This document shows positions 49,767 to 60,179 of a stretch of 64,000 bases of DNA, one piece after another (the stretch's first letter is position 1; each line of letters begins with the position of its first letter). The notes beneath the pieces were generated by a model. The model did not search any database, was not told where the DNA came from, and was given only the letters and a program-made list of their open reading frames with translations. Origin of the DNA: Bacteroidaceae bacterium. Its GTDB lineage: Bacteria > Bacteroidota > Bacteroidia > Bacteroidales > Bacteroidaceae. The stretch is taken from the NCBI GenBank assembly GCA_017958545.1, contig JAGDCM010000091.1:1-64000 (forward strand), read 5' to 3'. The translations under genes and the position numbers were made by a program.

Positions 49767-51380
49767 ATGAAAACACGAATCCTTTCCGTTTTCCTTTTTG
49801 TGGCTGCCTCCCTGAGTGCGCAGGACAGCTACAGGATACCCGTCAGCGAAGAGCACGAGCAGATGGTGGCCGGTCAGTACGAACCCACATGGCAGTCGCT
49901 CGAGCAGCACCAGACGCCCGAGTGGTTCCGCGATGCCAAGTTCGGCATCTGGGCGCATTGGGGCGCACAGTGTGTCGAGGGCAGCGGCGACTGGATGGCA
50001 CGCGGCCTCTATCAGGAGGGCTCCCATCAGTATAAGTACCACCGCGACCACTACGGCCACCCCTCCGAGTTCGGCTACAAGGACATCCTGCCACTCTTCA
50101 AGGCCGAGAAATGGGATCCCGTGGCTCTCGTGGAGCGCTACAAACGCTGCGGAGCACAGTATTTCTTCGTGCTGGGCAACCACCACGACAACTACGACCT
50201 GTGGGACTCCAAGTACCAACCCTGGAACTCGATGAACATCGGTCCCAAGCGCGACATCCTCGCCGAGTGGGCCGCTGCCGCCAAGAAGGTGGGACTGCCT
50301 CTGGGCATCTCGTTCCATGCCGACCATGCGTGGACGTGGTTCGAACCCTCCCAGCGCTTTGATGTGGAGGGCGACAAGGTGGGTGTCTACTACGACGGCA
50401 ACCTCCGCAAGGAGGACGGCAAGGGCAAGTGGTGGGAAGGTCTCGACCCTCAGATGCTCTATCAGCAGCAGCACCCCATGAGCAAGGGTTCGTGGGACAA
50501 CGGCGCCATACACCGCCAGTGGGACTGGAGCAGCGGAGCCTGCCCTCCCTCGCCTGAGTTCGTCACCAACTTCTTCGACCGCACCATCGATGCCATCAAC
50601 CGCTACAATCCCGACCTCATCTATTTCGATGTCACGGTGCTCCCCTTCTATCCCCTGAGCGACTGCGGCCTCAAGATTGCCGCCCACATCTACAACAGGA
50701 ACCCTCGCGGCGTGGTCTTCGGCAAGATACTCGACGACAACCAGAAGAAGGCTCTCACGTGGGATGTGGAGCGCGGTGCCCCCAACCAGATGGTGGAGCT
50801 CCCCTGGCAGACGTGCAACTGCATCGGCGACTGGCACTACAACACAGGCACCTACCAGCGCGGCTACCGCACCGCCACCAACCTCGTGAAGCAGCTTGTG
50901 GACATCGTCTCCAAGAACGGCAACCTGCTGCTCAACATACCGCTTCGTGCCGACGGCACCTATGACGAGAAGGCTGCTGCCTTCCTCGACGAACTGGAGG
51001 CATGGATGTCGCAAAACGGCGAGAGCATCTTCGGCACGCGCCCCTGGGTGAAGTTCGGCGAAGGTCCTGTGGCAGAGAAGGATATCAAGATAAACTCTCA
51101 GGGCTTCAACGAGGGTCAGTACAACGGTATGGACTCGCGCGACATACGTTTCAACCAGACCAAGAAATACCTCTACGTCACCGCTATGGGATGGCCCGAG
51201 GACGGCAAGCTTCTCATCAAGTCGCTGGCAAAGAAGAACCCTAACTTCAAGAAGAGCATCAGCAGTGCCTGGCTTCTGGGCTACGGCAAGGTTAAGGCCC
51301 GTCAGACGGAGGAGGGCCTTGAGGTGCAGCTCCCCCAGCCCTGCAACAAAATAGCCCCCGTCCTCCGCATTGCGAAATAA
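49767..51380 (+). CDS. Alpha-L-fucosidase, GH29 family
   Basis: This 537-residue protein has a signal peptide (1-18, ...SLSAQ). The GH29 barrel shows 'EWFRDAKFGIWAHWGAQ', 'YFFVLGNHHDNYDLWDSKY', 'PLGISFHADHAWTWF' and 'NPDLIYFDVTVLPFYP', in which the Asp after Tyr-Phe is the expected nucleophile. It should release L-fucose from glycans in the periplasm. The length fits enzymes without extra carbohydrate modules. No SusCD or regulator is adjacent, so this is not an evident PUL. Confidence 0.9.
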   Translation: MKTRILSVFLFVAASLSAQDSYRIPVSEEHEQMVAGQYEPTWQSLEQHQTPEWFRDAKFGIWAHWGAQCVEGSGDWMARGLYQEGSHQYKYHRDHYGHPSEFGYKDILPLFKAEKWDPVALVERYKRCGAQYFFVLGNHHDNYDLWDSKYQPWNSMNIGPKRDILAEWAAAAKKVGLPLGISFHADHAWTWFEPSQRFDVEGDKVGVYYDGNLRKEDGKGKWWEGLDPQMLYQQQHPMSKGSWDNGAIHRQWDWSSGACPPSPEFVTNFFDRTIDAINRYNPDLIYFDVTVLPFYPLSDCGLKIAAHIYNRNPRGVVFGKILDDNQKKALTWDVERGAPNQMVELPWQTCNCIGDWHYNTGTYQRGYRTATNLVKQLVDIVSKNGNLLLNIPLRADGTYDEKAAAFLDELEAWMSQNGESIFGTRPWVKFGEGPVAEKDIKINSQGFNEGQYNGMDSRDIRFNQTKKYLYVTAMGWPEDGKLLIKSLAKKNPNFKKSISSAWLLGYGKVKARQTEEGLEVQLPQPCNKIAPVLRIAK

Positions 51381-51463
51381 GGGCACGAGTTGACAAATAC
51401 TTGTTTGCTAAATTCCACACCTTTGCACTGCAACAAAGCAGGACAGATGTTTTTTAGAGTGAT

Positions 51464-52633
51464 ATGACGCTGAAGGAAAATCAGGGAATACCGGGTGTGG
51501 TGCTGCTGATGATGGCAGTGATGTCGGGACTGGCTGTAGCCAATCTCTACTACAACCAACCGCTGCTGGAAATGATGCAGCGCGACCTCGGATGCAGCGT
51601 GATAGAAAGCAACGCCATCACCGTGATGACACAGGTAGGCTACGTGCTCGGACTGCTGTTCATCACACCGATGGGCGATCTATACAGCCACAGGCGCATC
51701 ATCATCACAACACTAACCCTCTCCGCACTGGCAGCACTCGCCATCGCCTCCGCAGAGAATATAGCAACGGTGTGGGGAGCATCACTGGTGCTGGGAGCCA
51801 ATTCGGTGGTGGCACAGATGTTCATACCAATTGCGGGACAGTATTCCGAACCGGAAAACAAAGCTAGAAACATAGGCTACGTGCTGTCGGGACTGCTAAC
51901 AGGAATACTGGCATCGCGCGTGGTAAGCGGAGCAATCGGAGAGATGGCCGGATGGCGCTTCGTGTACGCAAGCGTGGCGGTGCAGATGATGCTGTGCATA
52001 GGACTGATGCTGTGGATAATGCCAGAGATGAAGCGCAACTTCGAAGGCAGCTACACAGGACTGATGCGCTCCACAGCGGACATCTTCCTCACCCACCCCC
52101 GCATACGCCTCAACGCAATACGCACGGCACTGTCATTCGGTTCGATGCTGGCCGTGTGGTCGTGCCTCTCGTTTCATGTGGCAGGAGAACCCTTCTACGA
52201 CGGAGCCGACGCCGTGGGTGCACTGGGACTGTGCGGCGTGGCAGGAGCAGTGACAGCAAGCGGCATAGGACGCTACGTGACGCGCTGGGGAGTGCGGCGA
52301 TTCTGCATAATAGGAACGCAACTGCAGATAGCGGCATGGGCCGTCGCATGGATATGGGGCTACAGTTACGCAGGACTGATTGTCACCATCATTGTGCTGG
52401 ACATCGGGGTGCAGTTCATGCAACTGAGCAACCAGAGCGACAGCATAGCACAACTGCCGAGCGCCAGCAACCGCGTGAATACCATATTCATGACGATATT
52501 CTTCATCGGAGGATGTCTCGGCACATTCCTCGCCGGACACGGATGGAACGCACTGGGATGGACAGGCATCTGCCTCGTGGGCATACTGATGGCCGCAGCA
52601 TCGCTGTGTATCACACTGCTAAGGAGAGAGTAG
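51464..52633 (+). CDS. MFS transporter
   Basis: This 389-residue protein is all membrane helices, about twelve. Family signs are 'ANLYYNQPLLEMMQRDLG', 'GLLFITPMGDLYSHRRII' (the loop 2-3 G-x3-D-x2-x-R-R motif) and 'GWRFVY'. It resembles small drug/proton antiporters of the YfcJ/ProP-poor group ('YYNQPLL' type), substrate unknown. A near-consensus CACCTTTG lies 39 bases upstream. It is convergent with the ClC gene, eight bases apart. Confidence 0.85.
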   Translation: MTLKENQGIPGVVLLMMAVMSGLAVANLYYNQPLLEMMQRDLGCSVIESNAITVMTQVGYVLGLLFITPMGDLYSHRRIIITTLTLSALAALAIASAENIATVWGASLVLGANSVVAQMFIPIAGQYSEPENKARNIGYVLSGLLTGILASRVVSGAIGEMAGWRFVYASVAVQMMLCIGLMLWIMPEMKRNFEGSYTGLMRSTADIFLTHPRIRLNAIRTALSFGSMLAVWSCLSFHVAGEPFYDGADAVGALGLCGVAGAVTASGIGRYVTRWGVRRFCIIGTQLQIAAWAVAWIWGYSYAGLIVTIIVLDIGVQFMQLSNQSDSIAQLPSASNRVNTIFMTIFFIGGCLGTFLAGHGWNALGWTGICLVGILMAAASLCITLLRRE

Positions 52634-52641
52634 GTTTACAG

Positions 52642-54426
52642 TTATTCCTCGGAAGAGTCGGCGAGCATCTGACGATAGACGCTAAGGAGAGTGGACTTGC
52701 GGATGGTGCCCTTGAAGTTGCCCTCGTTGTCAACCACAGGGAGTATCCACACACGGGTGCGGTCGAACACACGGGCCACGGTGTCCATGCTGTCGTTGAT
52801 ATTCAGGCGCGTGGGAGCTTGCGTCATCAACTGGCTTACACGGAACTCGTTGAACAGCTCGGGACGGAACACCAGATGGCGTATATCGTTGAGATACACC
52901 TCGCCGAGAAGACGGCCGTCGGGACTCACCACAGGGAAGACATCGTTGGTGGTGCCGGCCACCTGGCGGGCCACAGTGCCGAGTGTGTCGTCAGGACGGA
53001 GCACCTCATCGTAGTGCTGGATGACGCTGTCCATCGACATGAGAGTAAGGATAGCCTTGTCGGTGTTGTGAGTGACAAGCTGACCGCGACGGGCCAGATG
53101 CATGGCATAGACGCTGTGAGGCTCGAAACTCTTGATGGTGATATATGCACCCACAGCAACAATCATCAGAGGCATGAAAAGCTGATAGCCGCCGGTGAGC
53201 TCGGCAATGAGGAAGATACCCGTGAGAGGTGCGTGCATCACACCGCTCATCATGCCGCACATACCTAGCATGGCGAAATTGCGCACGGGAATGTAGATGC
53301 CGAAGACATTATAGTGGTTCCAGACCAGCGCAAAGACAAAGCCCGCAATGCATCCCAGGAACAGCGAGGGAGCGAAGATACCGCCGCAACCTCCACCGCC
53401 GTTGGTGGCTGTAGTGGCGAAGACCTTGGTGAGAATCACAAGGAGGAGGAAAAGGATGAGCGACTCCCCTCGCCCGTAGAAAAGCGAACCGTCGAGAGCG
53501 TGCTGCCAGTCGGCCATAGAGTTGCCGTTGAGGAGCAGTTCGATGAGAGCATATCCTTCACCGTAGAGCACAGGGAAAAGGAAAATGAGCACACTGAGCA
53601 CGGAGCCTCCCAGAAGGAAGCGACGCGTGGGATTGGCAAGGCGCTGGAAGATGCCTTCGAGCCAGTTCATGGTGCGTGCAAAGTAGAGCGCAAGGAGTCC
53701 GCAAGAGACGCCGAGGAGGATGTAGGCAGGAACGCGCGACATGCTAAAGGCCTCCTCGAGCTGGAAGCGGAAAATCGTCTGAGTATCAGTAAAGATAAAC
53801 ACAACAGCCGCAGACGTCACACAACTCACAAGGAGCGGCAAAAGAGAGCCCATCGAGAGGTCTATCATGAGCACCTCGAGGACGAAGACGAGACCTGCTA
53901 TGGGAGCCTTGAAGATGCCGGCAACAGCACCTGCCGCACCGCAACCGACGAGCACCATCATCTGCTTGTCGGTGAGACGGAAGAGGCGGCCGAGATTGGA
54001 ACCCAGCGCACTGCCCGTGAGCACAATGGGAGCCTCCGCACCCACACTGCCTCCGAAGCCGATGGTGATGGCGGAAGCCACGATGGAGGTCCAGCAGTTG
54101 TGACGGCGTATGAAGCCGCGACGGCGGGCGATGGCGTAGAGTATCTTGGTGATGCCGTGACCGATGTCGTCGCGCACCACGAAGCGCACGAAAAGGCCGG
54201 TGAGGAGTATGCCGATGACGGGATAGACGAGGTTGAGCCAGTTGGCATGCGTTATCTTATATCCCTGCGTAATGAACACCTCTATCTCCTCGATGATAGC
54301 CTTTAGAAGCATTCCGGCCAGCGCAGAGCCGATGCCCACCAAGAATGCCAGGTAGAGCATGAAACGGCGGTGGCGGCGATTGCTGCGGCACCAGCGGAGG
54401 ATATGATAGAGCAGCCAGCGTGTCAT
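52642..54426 (-). CDS. ClC-type chloride channel/antiporter with CBS pair
   Basis: This encodes 594 residues. The ClC membrane domain (about 20-435) contains 'GFGGSVGAEAPIVLTGSALGSNLG', where the external gating Glu of GxEGP is kept in the variant GAEAP, and 'GGGGCGGIFAPSLFLGC'. Two CBS domains (about 450-585) follow in the cytoplasm. It may be a channel or an H+/Cl- exchanger; the proton-Glu position cannot be settled by eye. It is the last gene of a five-gene operon and overlaps the YrdC-type gene by four bases. Confidence 0.9.
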   Translation of the reverse strand: MTRWLLYHILRWCRSNRRHRRFMLYLAFLVGIGSALAGMLLKAIIEEIEVFITQGYKITHANWLNLVYPVIGILLTGLFVRFVVRDDIGHGITKILYAIARRRGFIRRHNCWTSIVASAITIGFGGSVGAEAPIVLTGSALGSNLGRLFRLTDKQMMVLVGCGAAGAVAGIFKAPIAGLVFVLEVLMIDLSMGSLLPLLVSCVTSAAVVFIFTDTQTIFRFQLEEAFSMSRVPAYILLGVSCGLLALYFARTMNWLEGIFQRLANPTRRFLLGGSVLSVLIFLFPVLYGEGYALIELLLNGNSMADWQHALDGSLFYGRGESLILFLLLVILTKVFATTATNGGGGCGGIFAPSLFLGCIAGFVFALVWNHYNVFGIYIPVRNFAMLGMCGMMSGVMHAPLTGIFLIAELTGGYQLFMPLMIVAVGAYITIKSFEPHSVYAMHLARRGQLVTHNTDKAILTLMSMDSVIQHYDEVLRPDDTLGTVARQVAGTTNDVFPVVSPDGRLLGEVYLNDIRHLVFRPELFNEFRVSQLMTQAPTRLNINDSMDTVARVFDRTRVWILPVVDNEGNFKGTIRKSTLLSVYRQMLADSSEE

Positions 54427-55001
54427 GGGCGTAACACTTTGAATTCACCGTCGGCCTTGAGGCGCACTATCTGGGAGGGACGAGAGGGATGCGTGTCGTT
54501 TTGACGGGAACGCATCACATAGTCGACACCCTGAACTATTGCTGGGTCTATCTCGCTGAAAATGGAGGGAGAAGGCTCTCCGCTGATATTGGCCGACGTG
54601 GAGACGACGGCCTTCTGGAAGCGATAGCACAGTTCGCGGGAAATCGCCTCGCGGGTGACACGAAGACCCACACTGCCGTCCTCAGCCACAAGCGAAGGAG
54701 CCAGATTGACGGCACCGTCGAGAATGAGCGTGAGAGGACGCTCGGCAAACTCGATGAGATCCCACGCCACATCGGGAATGCCGCGCGCATAGCGCTGCAG
54801 ACGGTCGGGGGAATCCACAAGGCAGAGCATCGCCTTGGAGTCGGCACGCTGCTTGAGGGCAAACACGCGGCGCACGGCCTCCTCGTTGGTGGCATCGCAA
54901 CCGATACCCCAGATGGTGTCGGTGGGATAAAGGATAAGACCGCCCTTGCGGAGCGTCTCCACAGCACAGCGTATGTCCTCGGCTATATCTTTCTGCGTCA
55001 T
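54423..55001 (-). CDS. Threonylcarbamoyl-AMP synthase (YrdC/Sua5 domain)
   Basis: This encodes 192 residues: 'GGLILYPTDTIWGIGCDATNEEAVRRVFALKQR', 'ERPLTLILDG' and 'GLRVTREAISRELCYRFQKAVVSTSANISGEPSP', which fit the YrdC fold without the extra C-terminal Sua5 domain. It makes the threonylcarbamoyl-AMP used for t6A37 in tRNA, the base that MtaB later methylthiolates. Its start adjoins the prfC stop with no gap. Confidence 0.93.
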   Translation of the reverse strand: MTQKDIAEDIRCAVETLRKGGLILYPTDTIWGIGCDATNEEAVRRVFALKQRADSKAMLCLVDSPDRLQRYARGIPDVAWDLIEFAERPLTLILDGAVNLAPSLVAEDGSVGLRVTREAISRELCYRFQKAVVSTSANISGEPSPSIFSEIDPAIVQGVDYVMRSRQNDTHPSRPSQIVRLKADGEFKVLRP

Positions 55002-56594
55002 TTAGAATTCACTTGTGAAATGGAAATGTATGTGGGGGAAATCCTGCTGCGCCATAGTGAGCACATAGCCTGAATCGGCAAGGAACACATCGCGTCCTTC
55101 GCGGTCGAGAGCCATATACTGATACTTGCGCTTCTTGAAATTCTCGTATTCGGCCTCGTGACTGGGTTCGCACTCTATCCAGCAGGCCTTGTGGAGCGAG
55201 AGAGGTTCCCAGCGACACTTGGCATTATATTCATTCTCAAGGCGATACTGTATCACCTCAAACTGCAGCTGGCCCACCGTGCCGATAATCTTGCGGTTGT
55301 TGAACTGGTTGACGAAAAGCTGCGCAACACCCTCGTCCATGAGCTGGGCGATGCCCTTCTCCAGCTGCTTGGTCTTCATGGGGTCGGCATTCTCGATGTA
55401 CTTGAACAGTTCGGGCGAGAACGACGGGAGCCCGCGGAAATGTATCTTCTCACCTTCGGTGAGTGTGTCGCCTATCTTGAAGGTGCCGTTGTCGGGCAGA
55501 CCTACGATATCACCGGCCCAAGCCTCATCGATGGTGGATTTGCGCTGCGCCATGAACTGCGTGGGCGAAGAGAAGCGGAGCGTCTTGCCCTGACGCACAT
55601 GAAGATAGGGAGCATTGCGCTGGAAACGTCCGGAGCACACCTTGCAGAAGGCGATACAGGAACGGTGGTTGGGGTCGATATTGGCCGTTATCTTGAAGAT
55701 GAAGCCCGAGAACTTGTCCTCCTCGGGGGAAACGAGGCGCTCCTCAGCCTGTGTGGGACGCGGAGAGGGAGCTATCTCGACGAAGCAGTCGAGCAGTTCC
55801 TGCACACCGAAATTATTCAGCGCACTGCCGAAGAAGACAGGTGCCGTATCGGCCTGCAGATAGAGATTGTCGGCACCCTTCGCCACATCGTCGATGGCTG
55901 GATATACGCCCTCTATCATCTCGAGGTCGTCGCGCAGACGCTTCGCATCCTCCTCCCCCACCATTTCGTCGAGCTGTGGAGAATCGACATCCACCTCGAT
56001 GCGCTCCTGCAAACGCTGCTTGTCGGCCTGAAAGAGATTGAGGCGCTGCTCGTAGATATTGTAGACACCCTTGAAACGCTGTCCCTGATTGATGGGCCAT
56101 GAGAAGGGGCGCACCTTGATGCGGAGCTCCTCTTCGAGTTCATCGAGAAGGTCGAAGGGGTCCTTACCCTCGCGGTCCATCTTGTTGATGAAGATGATGA
56201 CGGGAGTCTTGCGCATACGACAGACTTCCATCAGTTTGCGCGTCTGAGCCTCAACACCCTTGGCACCGTCCACTACGATTATGCAGGAGTCAACGGCTGT
56301 GAGCGTGCGGAAAGTGTCCTCCGCGAAGTCCTGATGACCGGGAGTGTCGAGGATGTTGACTTTGTAATCGTGATAGTCGAACTCCATAACACTGGTGGTG
56401 ACGGAGATACCGCGCTGCTTCTCTATCTCCATCCAGTCGGATGTGGCGGTTTTCTTAATCTTATTGCTCTTGACGGCACCGGCCACTTGTATCTGACCGC
56501 CGAAGAGCAGGAGCTTCTCGGTGAGCGTCGTCTTACCAGCATCGGGGTGAGAGATGATGGCAAAGGTGCGTCTGCGTTCTATTTCAGGATTCAT
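55002..56594 (-). CDS. prfC: Peptide chain release factor 3
   Basis: This encodes 530 residues. GTPase motifs: 'HPDAGKTTL' (18-26), '[10 protein letters not shown]', 'DTPGHQDF', 'NKMDR'. Later segments '[19 protein letters not shown]' and '[15 protein letters not shown]' are the RF3 signature. It removes RF1/RF2 after termination. Its start overlaps DUF4924 by 11 bases. Confidence 0.95.
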   Translation of the reverse strand: MNPEIERRRTFAIISHPDAGKTTLTEKLLLFGGQIQVAGAVKSNKIKKTATSDWMEIEKQRGISVTTSVMEFDYHDYKVNILDTPGHQDFAEDTFRTLTAVDSCIIVVDGAKGVEAQTRKLMEVCRMRKTPVIIFINKMDREGKDPFDLLDELEEELRIKVRPFSWPINQGQRFKGVYNIYEQRLNLFQADKQRLQERIEVDVDSPQLDEMVGEEDAKRLRDDLEMIEGVYPAIDDVAKGADNLYLQADTAPVFFGSALNNFGVQELLDCFVEIAPSPRPTQAEERLVSPEEDKFSGFIFKITANIDPNHRSCIAFCKVCSGRFQRNAPYLHVRQGKTLRFSSPTQFMAQRKSTIDEAWAGDIVGLPDNGTFKIGDTLTEGEKIHFRGLPSFSPELFKYIENADPMKTKQLEKGIAQLMDEGVAQLFVNQFNNRKIIGTVGQLQFEVIQYRLENEYNAKCRWEPLSLHKACWIECEPSHEAEYENFKKRKYQYMALDREGRDVFLADSGYVLTMAQQDFPHIHFHFTSEF

Positions 56595-57102
56595 AGTTTT
56601 CTGATAAAAGTTCCAACATGCGGATGACAGGAGCCAAGGCTGCCGACGTCTCGGGGGAAACGGGCTTGCCCTGCATCTTCAGGAGCGTGACACCGTAGAC
56701 GGCATCGAGGGCATTGGCCACATCGCCCACCTCTTCGTCCATACCCTTGGAGCGCAACTCGCCCAGAACGGGGAGCGCAGCACCGTAGGCTGCCTGATAG
56801 AAGGGTTTCTGAGGGTCGTCGAGAAGAGCCTGATGAGCATCCTCAAGGTCGGAAATGATATTGGTGAGCGCCTGAACGTGTCCCGTCTTCTGGCACATCT
56901 CCATCTGCATCATATCGATGATACCCTCGTACCACTCCCTTGCCTGCTCGAGTTGCTCGTCGTCATAATCGAAGCGCGTGAGATACTCGCTCTCCAGACG
57001 GTCGGCATTGAGGTCGTAGGCACGGATGGTGTCTTCCACCTGCATCATATAAAGGACATAGGCCACAATGTTGCGGGCCTTAAGTTTCTGTGCAATAAAC
57101 AT
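56584..57102 (-). CDS. DUF4924 family protein
   Basis: This 172-residue, mainly helical and acidic protein has no signal peptide: '[31 protein letters not shown]', '[15 protein letters not shown]' and '[22 protein letters not shown]' fit the Bacteroidetes DUF4924 family, function unknown. It starts at the base after the LysE stop and overlaps prfC by 11 bases, so it is always co-expressed with the release factor; a translation-linked role is possible but untested. Confidence 0.82.
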   Translation of the reverse strand: MFIAQKLKARNIVAYVLYMMQVEDTIRAYDLNADRLESEYLTRFDYDDEQLEQAREWYEGIIDMMQMEMCQKTGHVQALTNIISDLEDAHQALLDDPQKPFYQAAYGAALPVLGELRSKGMDEEVGDVANALDAVYGVTLLKMQGKPVSPETSAALAPVIRMLELLSENYES

Positions 57103-57750
57103 TTACAATACCGTTGTGAATATAGCCACGAGCGACGCAATCACGACGATGAGTCCCAAGATGCGATTGAAGAAGCGTATGGTGCGCACCTGGAAATGTG
57201 CCCTCGCCTTGTCGACGACGGCTGTAAGCACAAACCACCACATCAACGCTCCGCCGAAGATGCTTGTATAGCCCAGAGCCTGCAAGAGGTAGCGCTCGGG
57301 CACCACGAAATCCAGGCGGGCCATCATGGCCATAAAGAGGAATATAATCAGAGGGTTGGAGAGAGTGAGCAGGAAACCCGTACCGGCATTGTGGAAAAGT
57401 GTGCCCCTGCCGTTGGTGCCGCTGGGACGTATTTCCTTGGTGGGATTGGACATCATGCAGAATATGCCGAAGCAGAAAAGCATGAAACCTCCGATGACCT
57501 TGAGCCAGTAAAGATTGGAGGGTTTCTCCAACAAATCGAGCACCATCGCCATACCCACTCCCGTGATGACGGCATAGATGAGGTCGGAGATTGCTGCCCC
57601 CACTCCAGTGACGAATCCATACCAGCGACCCTTCTTGAGCGTGCGCTGCACAATGAGCACCCCGACGGGGCCCATCGGAGCACTGGCGATGGCACCTACA
57701 AAAATGCCCTTAACCACGAGTTCAAGCGTATCGACCGGCTGTATCCACAT
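57103..57750 (-). CDS. LysE family translocator
   Basis: This encodes 215 residues with about six membrane helices. 'GIFVGAIASAPMGPVGVLIVQRTLKKGRWYGFVTGVGAAISDLIYAVI' (split over 13-62) contains the LysE/RhtB signature, and 'TGFLLTLSNPLIIFLFMAMMA' the second. It probably exports amino acids or related metabolites. First gene of the operon LysE-DUF4924-prfC-YrdC-ClC. Confidence 0.88.
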   Translation of the reverse strand: MWIQPVDTLELVVKGIFVGAIASAPMGPVGVLIVQRTLKKGRWYGFVTGVGAAISDLIYAVITGVGMAMVLDLLEKPSNLYWLKVIGGFMLFCFGIFCMMSNPTKEIRPSGTNGRGTLFHNAGTGFLLTLSNPLIIFLFMAMMARLDFVVPERYLLQALGYTSIFGGALMWWFVLTAVVDKARAHFQVRTIRFFNRILGLIVVIASLVAIFTTVL

Positions 57751-57763
57751 ATAAAAACGTCCG

Positions 57764-57771
57764 CAAATATA
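57764..57771 (-). promoter_or_regulatory. TAnnTTTG (-7) element of the LysE-prfC-ClC operon
   Basis: The minus strand reads TATATTTG, 13 bases before the LysE ATG. Confidence 0.65.
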
Positions 57772-57853
57772 CGTCTTTTTTTCGCATCAACAAGGAGCAG
57801 CAAAGGTATTTTTTACTTTTTTTTACTTTTTTTTCAAATCTATAGCATTTACA

Positions 57854-57885
57854 TTTGTTAAGTATTAAGAATATTCGTATCTTTG
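57854..57885 (+). promoter_or_regulatory. Complete Bacteroidetes promoter of the ROK kinase gene
   Basis: TTTG at 57854-57857 and TATCTTTG at 57878-57885 are separated by 20 bases, the classical -33/-7 arrangement. It excludes the longer start at 57855. Confidence 0.8.
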
Positions 57886-57911
57886 TCGCGAAAATGTGCT
57901 CGTATAAAGAT

Positions 57912-58862
57912 ATGGAAAAGAAACCATTCGTAATCGGCTTGGATTTGGGAGGAACAAACTCCGCATTCGGCATTGTGGATTACAAAGCAAATATCGTAGA
58001 GAGAGTGACAGTTCCGACAGGCGGACACGGTGCTGTGGAGCAGTATGTGAAAGACTGCGTATCGAGGCTTCTGCCGATAATCGAACACGTGGGAGGCATC
58101 TCGCAGATTCAGGGCATGGGTATCGGAGCTCCCAACGGCAATTTCTACACAGGCGAGATAGAGCAGGCCCCCAACCTGCCCTGGAAGGGTTGTGTGCCAT
58201 TGGCAAAACTGTTTCACGATGCTCTGGGAGTGCCAGTCATCCTGACCAATGACGCCAACGCTGCCGCAATGGGAGAAATGACGTACGGCGTGGCACAGGG
58301 AATGAAGAACTTCATCGAGATAACGCTGGGCACGGGTGTGGGCAGCGGCATCGTAGTGAACGGACAGGTGGTATATGGCTGCGACGGTTTTGCCGGCGAA
58401 CTGGGTCACACCATCATCGTGCCGGGCGGCAGGGAATGCGGCTGCGGACGCAAAGGATGCCTGGAGACATACTGCTCCGGTCCCGGTGTGGCACGCACGG
58501 CGCTCGAACTGATGGCACAGACACGCACAGAGAGTTCGCTGAGAAGCATCGTACCCTCCCTGCTAGTGAGCAAGGATGTGAGCATAGCTGCCGCAGACGG
58601 CGATGCCCTGGCGCTGGAGACTTTAAGAATCAGCGGACGACGTCTGGGAGAGGCTTTCGCCAATTTCATGAACTTCTGCTCTGTGGAAGCTTTCGTCATG
58701 TTCGGAGGACCTGTGAAGGCCGGCGAACCGCTCTTAAAACATGTGAGAGAGGCATTTGAGGAGAACGTGCTGCCGATATACAAGGGAAAAGCACAAATCC
58801 TGGTATCAAGCCTGAAGGACAGCGACGCTGCAATACTCGGAGCCAGCGCGCTGGCATTATAA
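57912..58862 (+). CDS. ROK family kinase, glucokinase-like
   Basis: This encodes 316 residues from 'MEKKPFVIGLDLGGTNSAFG', the first ATP-binding motif. 'ILTNDANAAAMGE', 'EITLGTGVGSGIV' and 'GELGHTIIVPGGRECGCGRKGCLETYCSGPG' give the ROK signature with the Cys cluster and His that bind zinc. Probable reaction: phosphorylation of glucose by ATP. Longer frames start within the promoter. The next gene starts 35 bases downstream. Confidence 0.9.
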   Translation: MEKKPFVIGLDLGGTNSAFGIVDYKANIVERVTVPTGGHGAVEQYVKDCVSRLLPIIEHVGGISQIQGMGIGAPNGNFYTGEIEQAPNLPWKGCVPLAKLFHDALGVPVILTNDANAAAMGEMTYGVAQGMKNFIEITLGTGVGSGIVVNGQVVYGCDGFAGELGHTIIVPGGRECGCGRKGCLETYCSGPGVARTALELMAQTRTESSLRSIVPSLLVSKDVSIAAADGDALALETLRISGRRLGEAFANFMNFCSVEAFVMFGGPVKAGEPLLKHVREAFEENVLPIYKGKAQILVSSLKDSDAAILGASALAL

Positions 58863-58897
58863 TTAACAAGGATTTAACCCCATAATATCATAACACT

Positions 58898-60127
58898 ATG
58901 AAAAAAAACATCTATGCGCTGGGGCTTATTGCCCTGACCGTTGTCACTTCGTGCAAGGACGACTCGTATGATTGGGACAACCGTGACATGACATTGGAGT
59001 TCAGCAAGGAAACCGTATGGTTGCCGGACGGCAGTACGAGTGATGCCAAACTGGAGAACCTCTTCAGTATCGACCCCGGTCAGAACCTGAAGTACATTGT
59101 TGACCCCGAAACAGGTCGTGACAAGATGTACTGCTACGAAGGTGACGGCGAACATGAGACGGATGTGAACGTGCCCACCGGTTCTATGATTTGGACGGAC
59201 GCTATCAATGTGGGAACAACCTCCACTACTGTGGAACTGGGCGAGCTCCCCGATTTCCTCAGAAACCCCGGAACGTGCTTTGATATCAAAAATCCCGTCA
59301 TCCTGCTCAGGATAGATAAGACTGCCGGTGTGGACTTCAGAACCCGCTTGAGGATGGTGAGCGTGAAGGACGATATGGACGGCAAGACAGCTGAGACAAA
59401 CAGTAACATCGATCTCACGCTGGAAGGCGACTGCTCCGGAGCAAACGCAAAGAAGTTCTATATCGCAGCAGAGAGCGTGCCCGACGAATATCTTCCTGAA
59501 GAATTCAGCGGAGCCAAATGGGTGAAACTCAGAAGCACCGGTATGGGCCCACACCGCACCATTCAGGAACTGGTGAAAGACCTTCCCGACGAATTCCGTA
59601 TTGAACTCATCGATTATCAGGGTAAGACCGCTACTGTAGCAGGTGCCAGCAGCGATATCACCATCGACTACCTCTTCTACGCTCCCATGCGTCCGGATGT
59701 CAACTTCGCATTGAACGACAACGACATTGCCGACGGTATTAACAACGACATCAAGGACATCATGTTCAATGAATTCGTTGTGAACACCGACATCACAGGC
59801 GACCTTCCTTTGGTGATACGTCTGGAGCCCAAGGCTGTGGATGAGAATGGAATCGTGATGAATGAATTAGAGGTTGTGGTGAACAAAAAAGACTTCGTGG
59901 AAGTGCCCGGCGACAAGACCACAAACCTGGATATTCTGATACGTGCCAAGGACGGAGGCAGTATGAGCAGATATACAAAGAGAGACTTCAACTACTTCGA
60001 CGGTATCTTCTTCGACTTCACAGTAAAGGATCCCTCAACCCCGGGAGAGAAAATCTTCGCCGACATGAAGATTAAGCTCACAAACATGAAGATGGGTGTG
60101 AAGGGACTCGGCTATGATGCCAACTAA
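58898..60127 (+). CDS. Lipoprotein of unknown family, paired with a DUF5723 protein
   Basis: This encodes 409 residues. The lipoprotein signal ends at 'TVVTSC' (Cys19) followed by Lys-Asp-Asp. The rest is beta-rich and acidic, with repeated 'VNVPTGSMIWTDAINVG' and 'LVIRLEPKAVDENG' style strands, suggesting one to three Ig-like domains. I do not recognise a named family with certainty. The next gene (DUF5723 barrel) begins 52 bases later, and the pairing suggests a surface-exposed complex. Confidence 0.7.
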   Translation: MKKNIYALGLIALTVVTSCKDDSYDWDNRDMTLEFSKETVWLPDGSTSDAKLENLFSIDPGQNLKYIVDPETGRDKMYCYEGDGEHETDVNVPTGSMIWTDAINVGTTSTTVELGELPDFLRNPGTCFDIKNPVILLRIDKTAGVDFRTRLRMVSVKDDMDGKTAETNSNIDLTLEGDCSGANAKKFYIAAESVPDEYLPEEFSGAKWVKLRSTGMGPHRTIQELVKDLPDEFRIELIDYQGKTATVAGASSDITIDYLFYAPMRPDVNFALNDNDIADGINNDIKDIMFNEFVVNTDITGDLPLVIRLEPKAVDENGIVMNELEVVVNKKDFVEVPGDKTTNLDILIRAKDGGSMSRYTKRDFNYFDGIFFDFTVKDPSTPGEKIFADMKIKLTNMKMGVKGLGYDAN

Positions 60128-60179
60128 ATTACGCGAACGAGATACTTAATACAGTAACACACTAAAAAGAATATCAGTC

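Noticed and set aside
49683..51386. 567-codon open frame on the minus strand
   Set aside because: It is antisense to the GH29 fucosidase, Val/His/Glu-rich low-complexity, typical of an opposite-strand shadow.
51952..53268. 438-codon open frame on the plus strand
   Set aside because: It is out of frame with the MFS gene and antisense to the ClC gene; Arg/His-rich with no motif.
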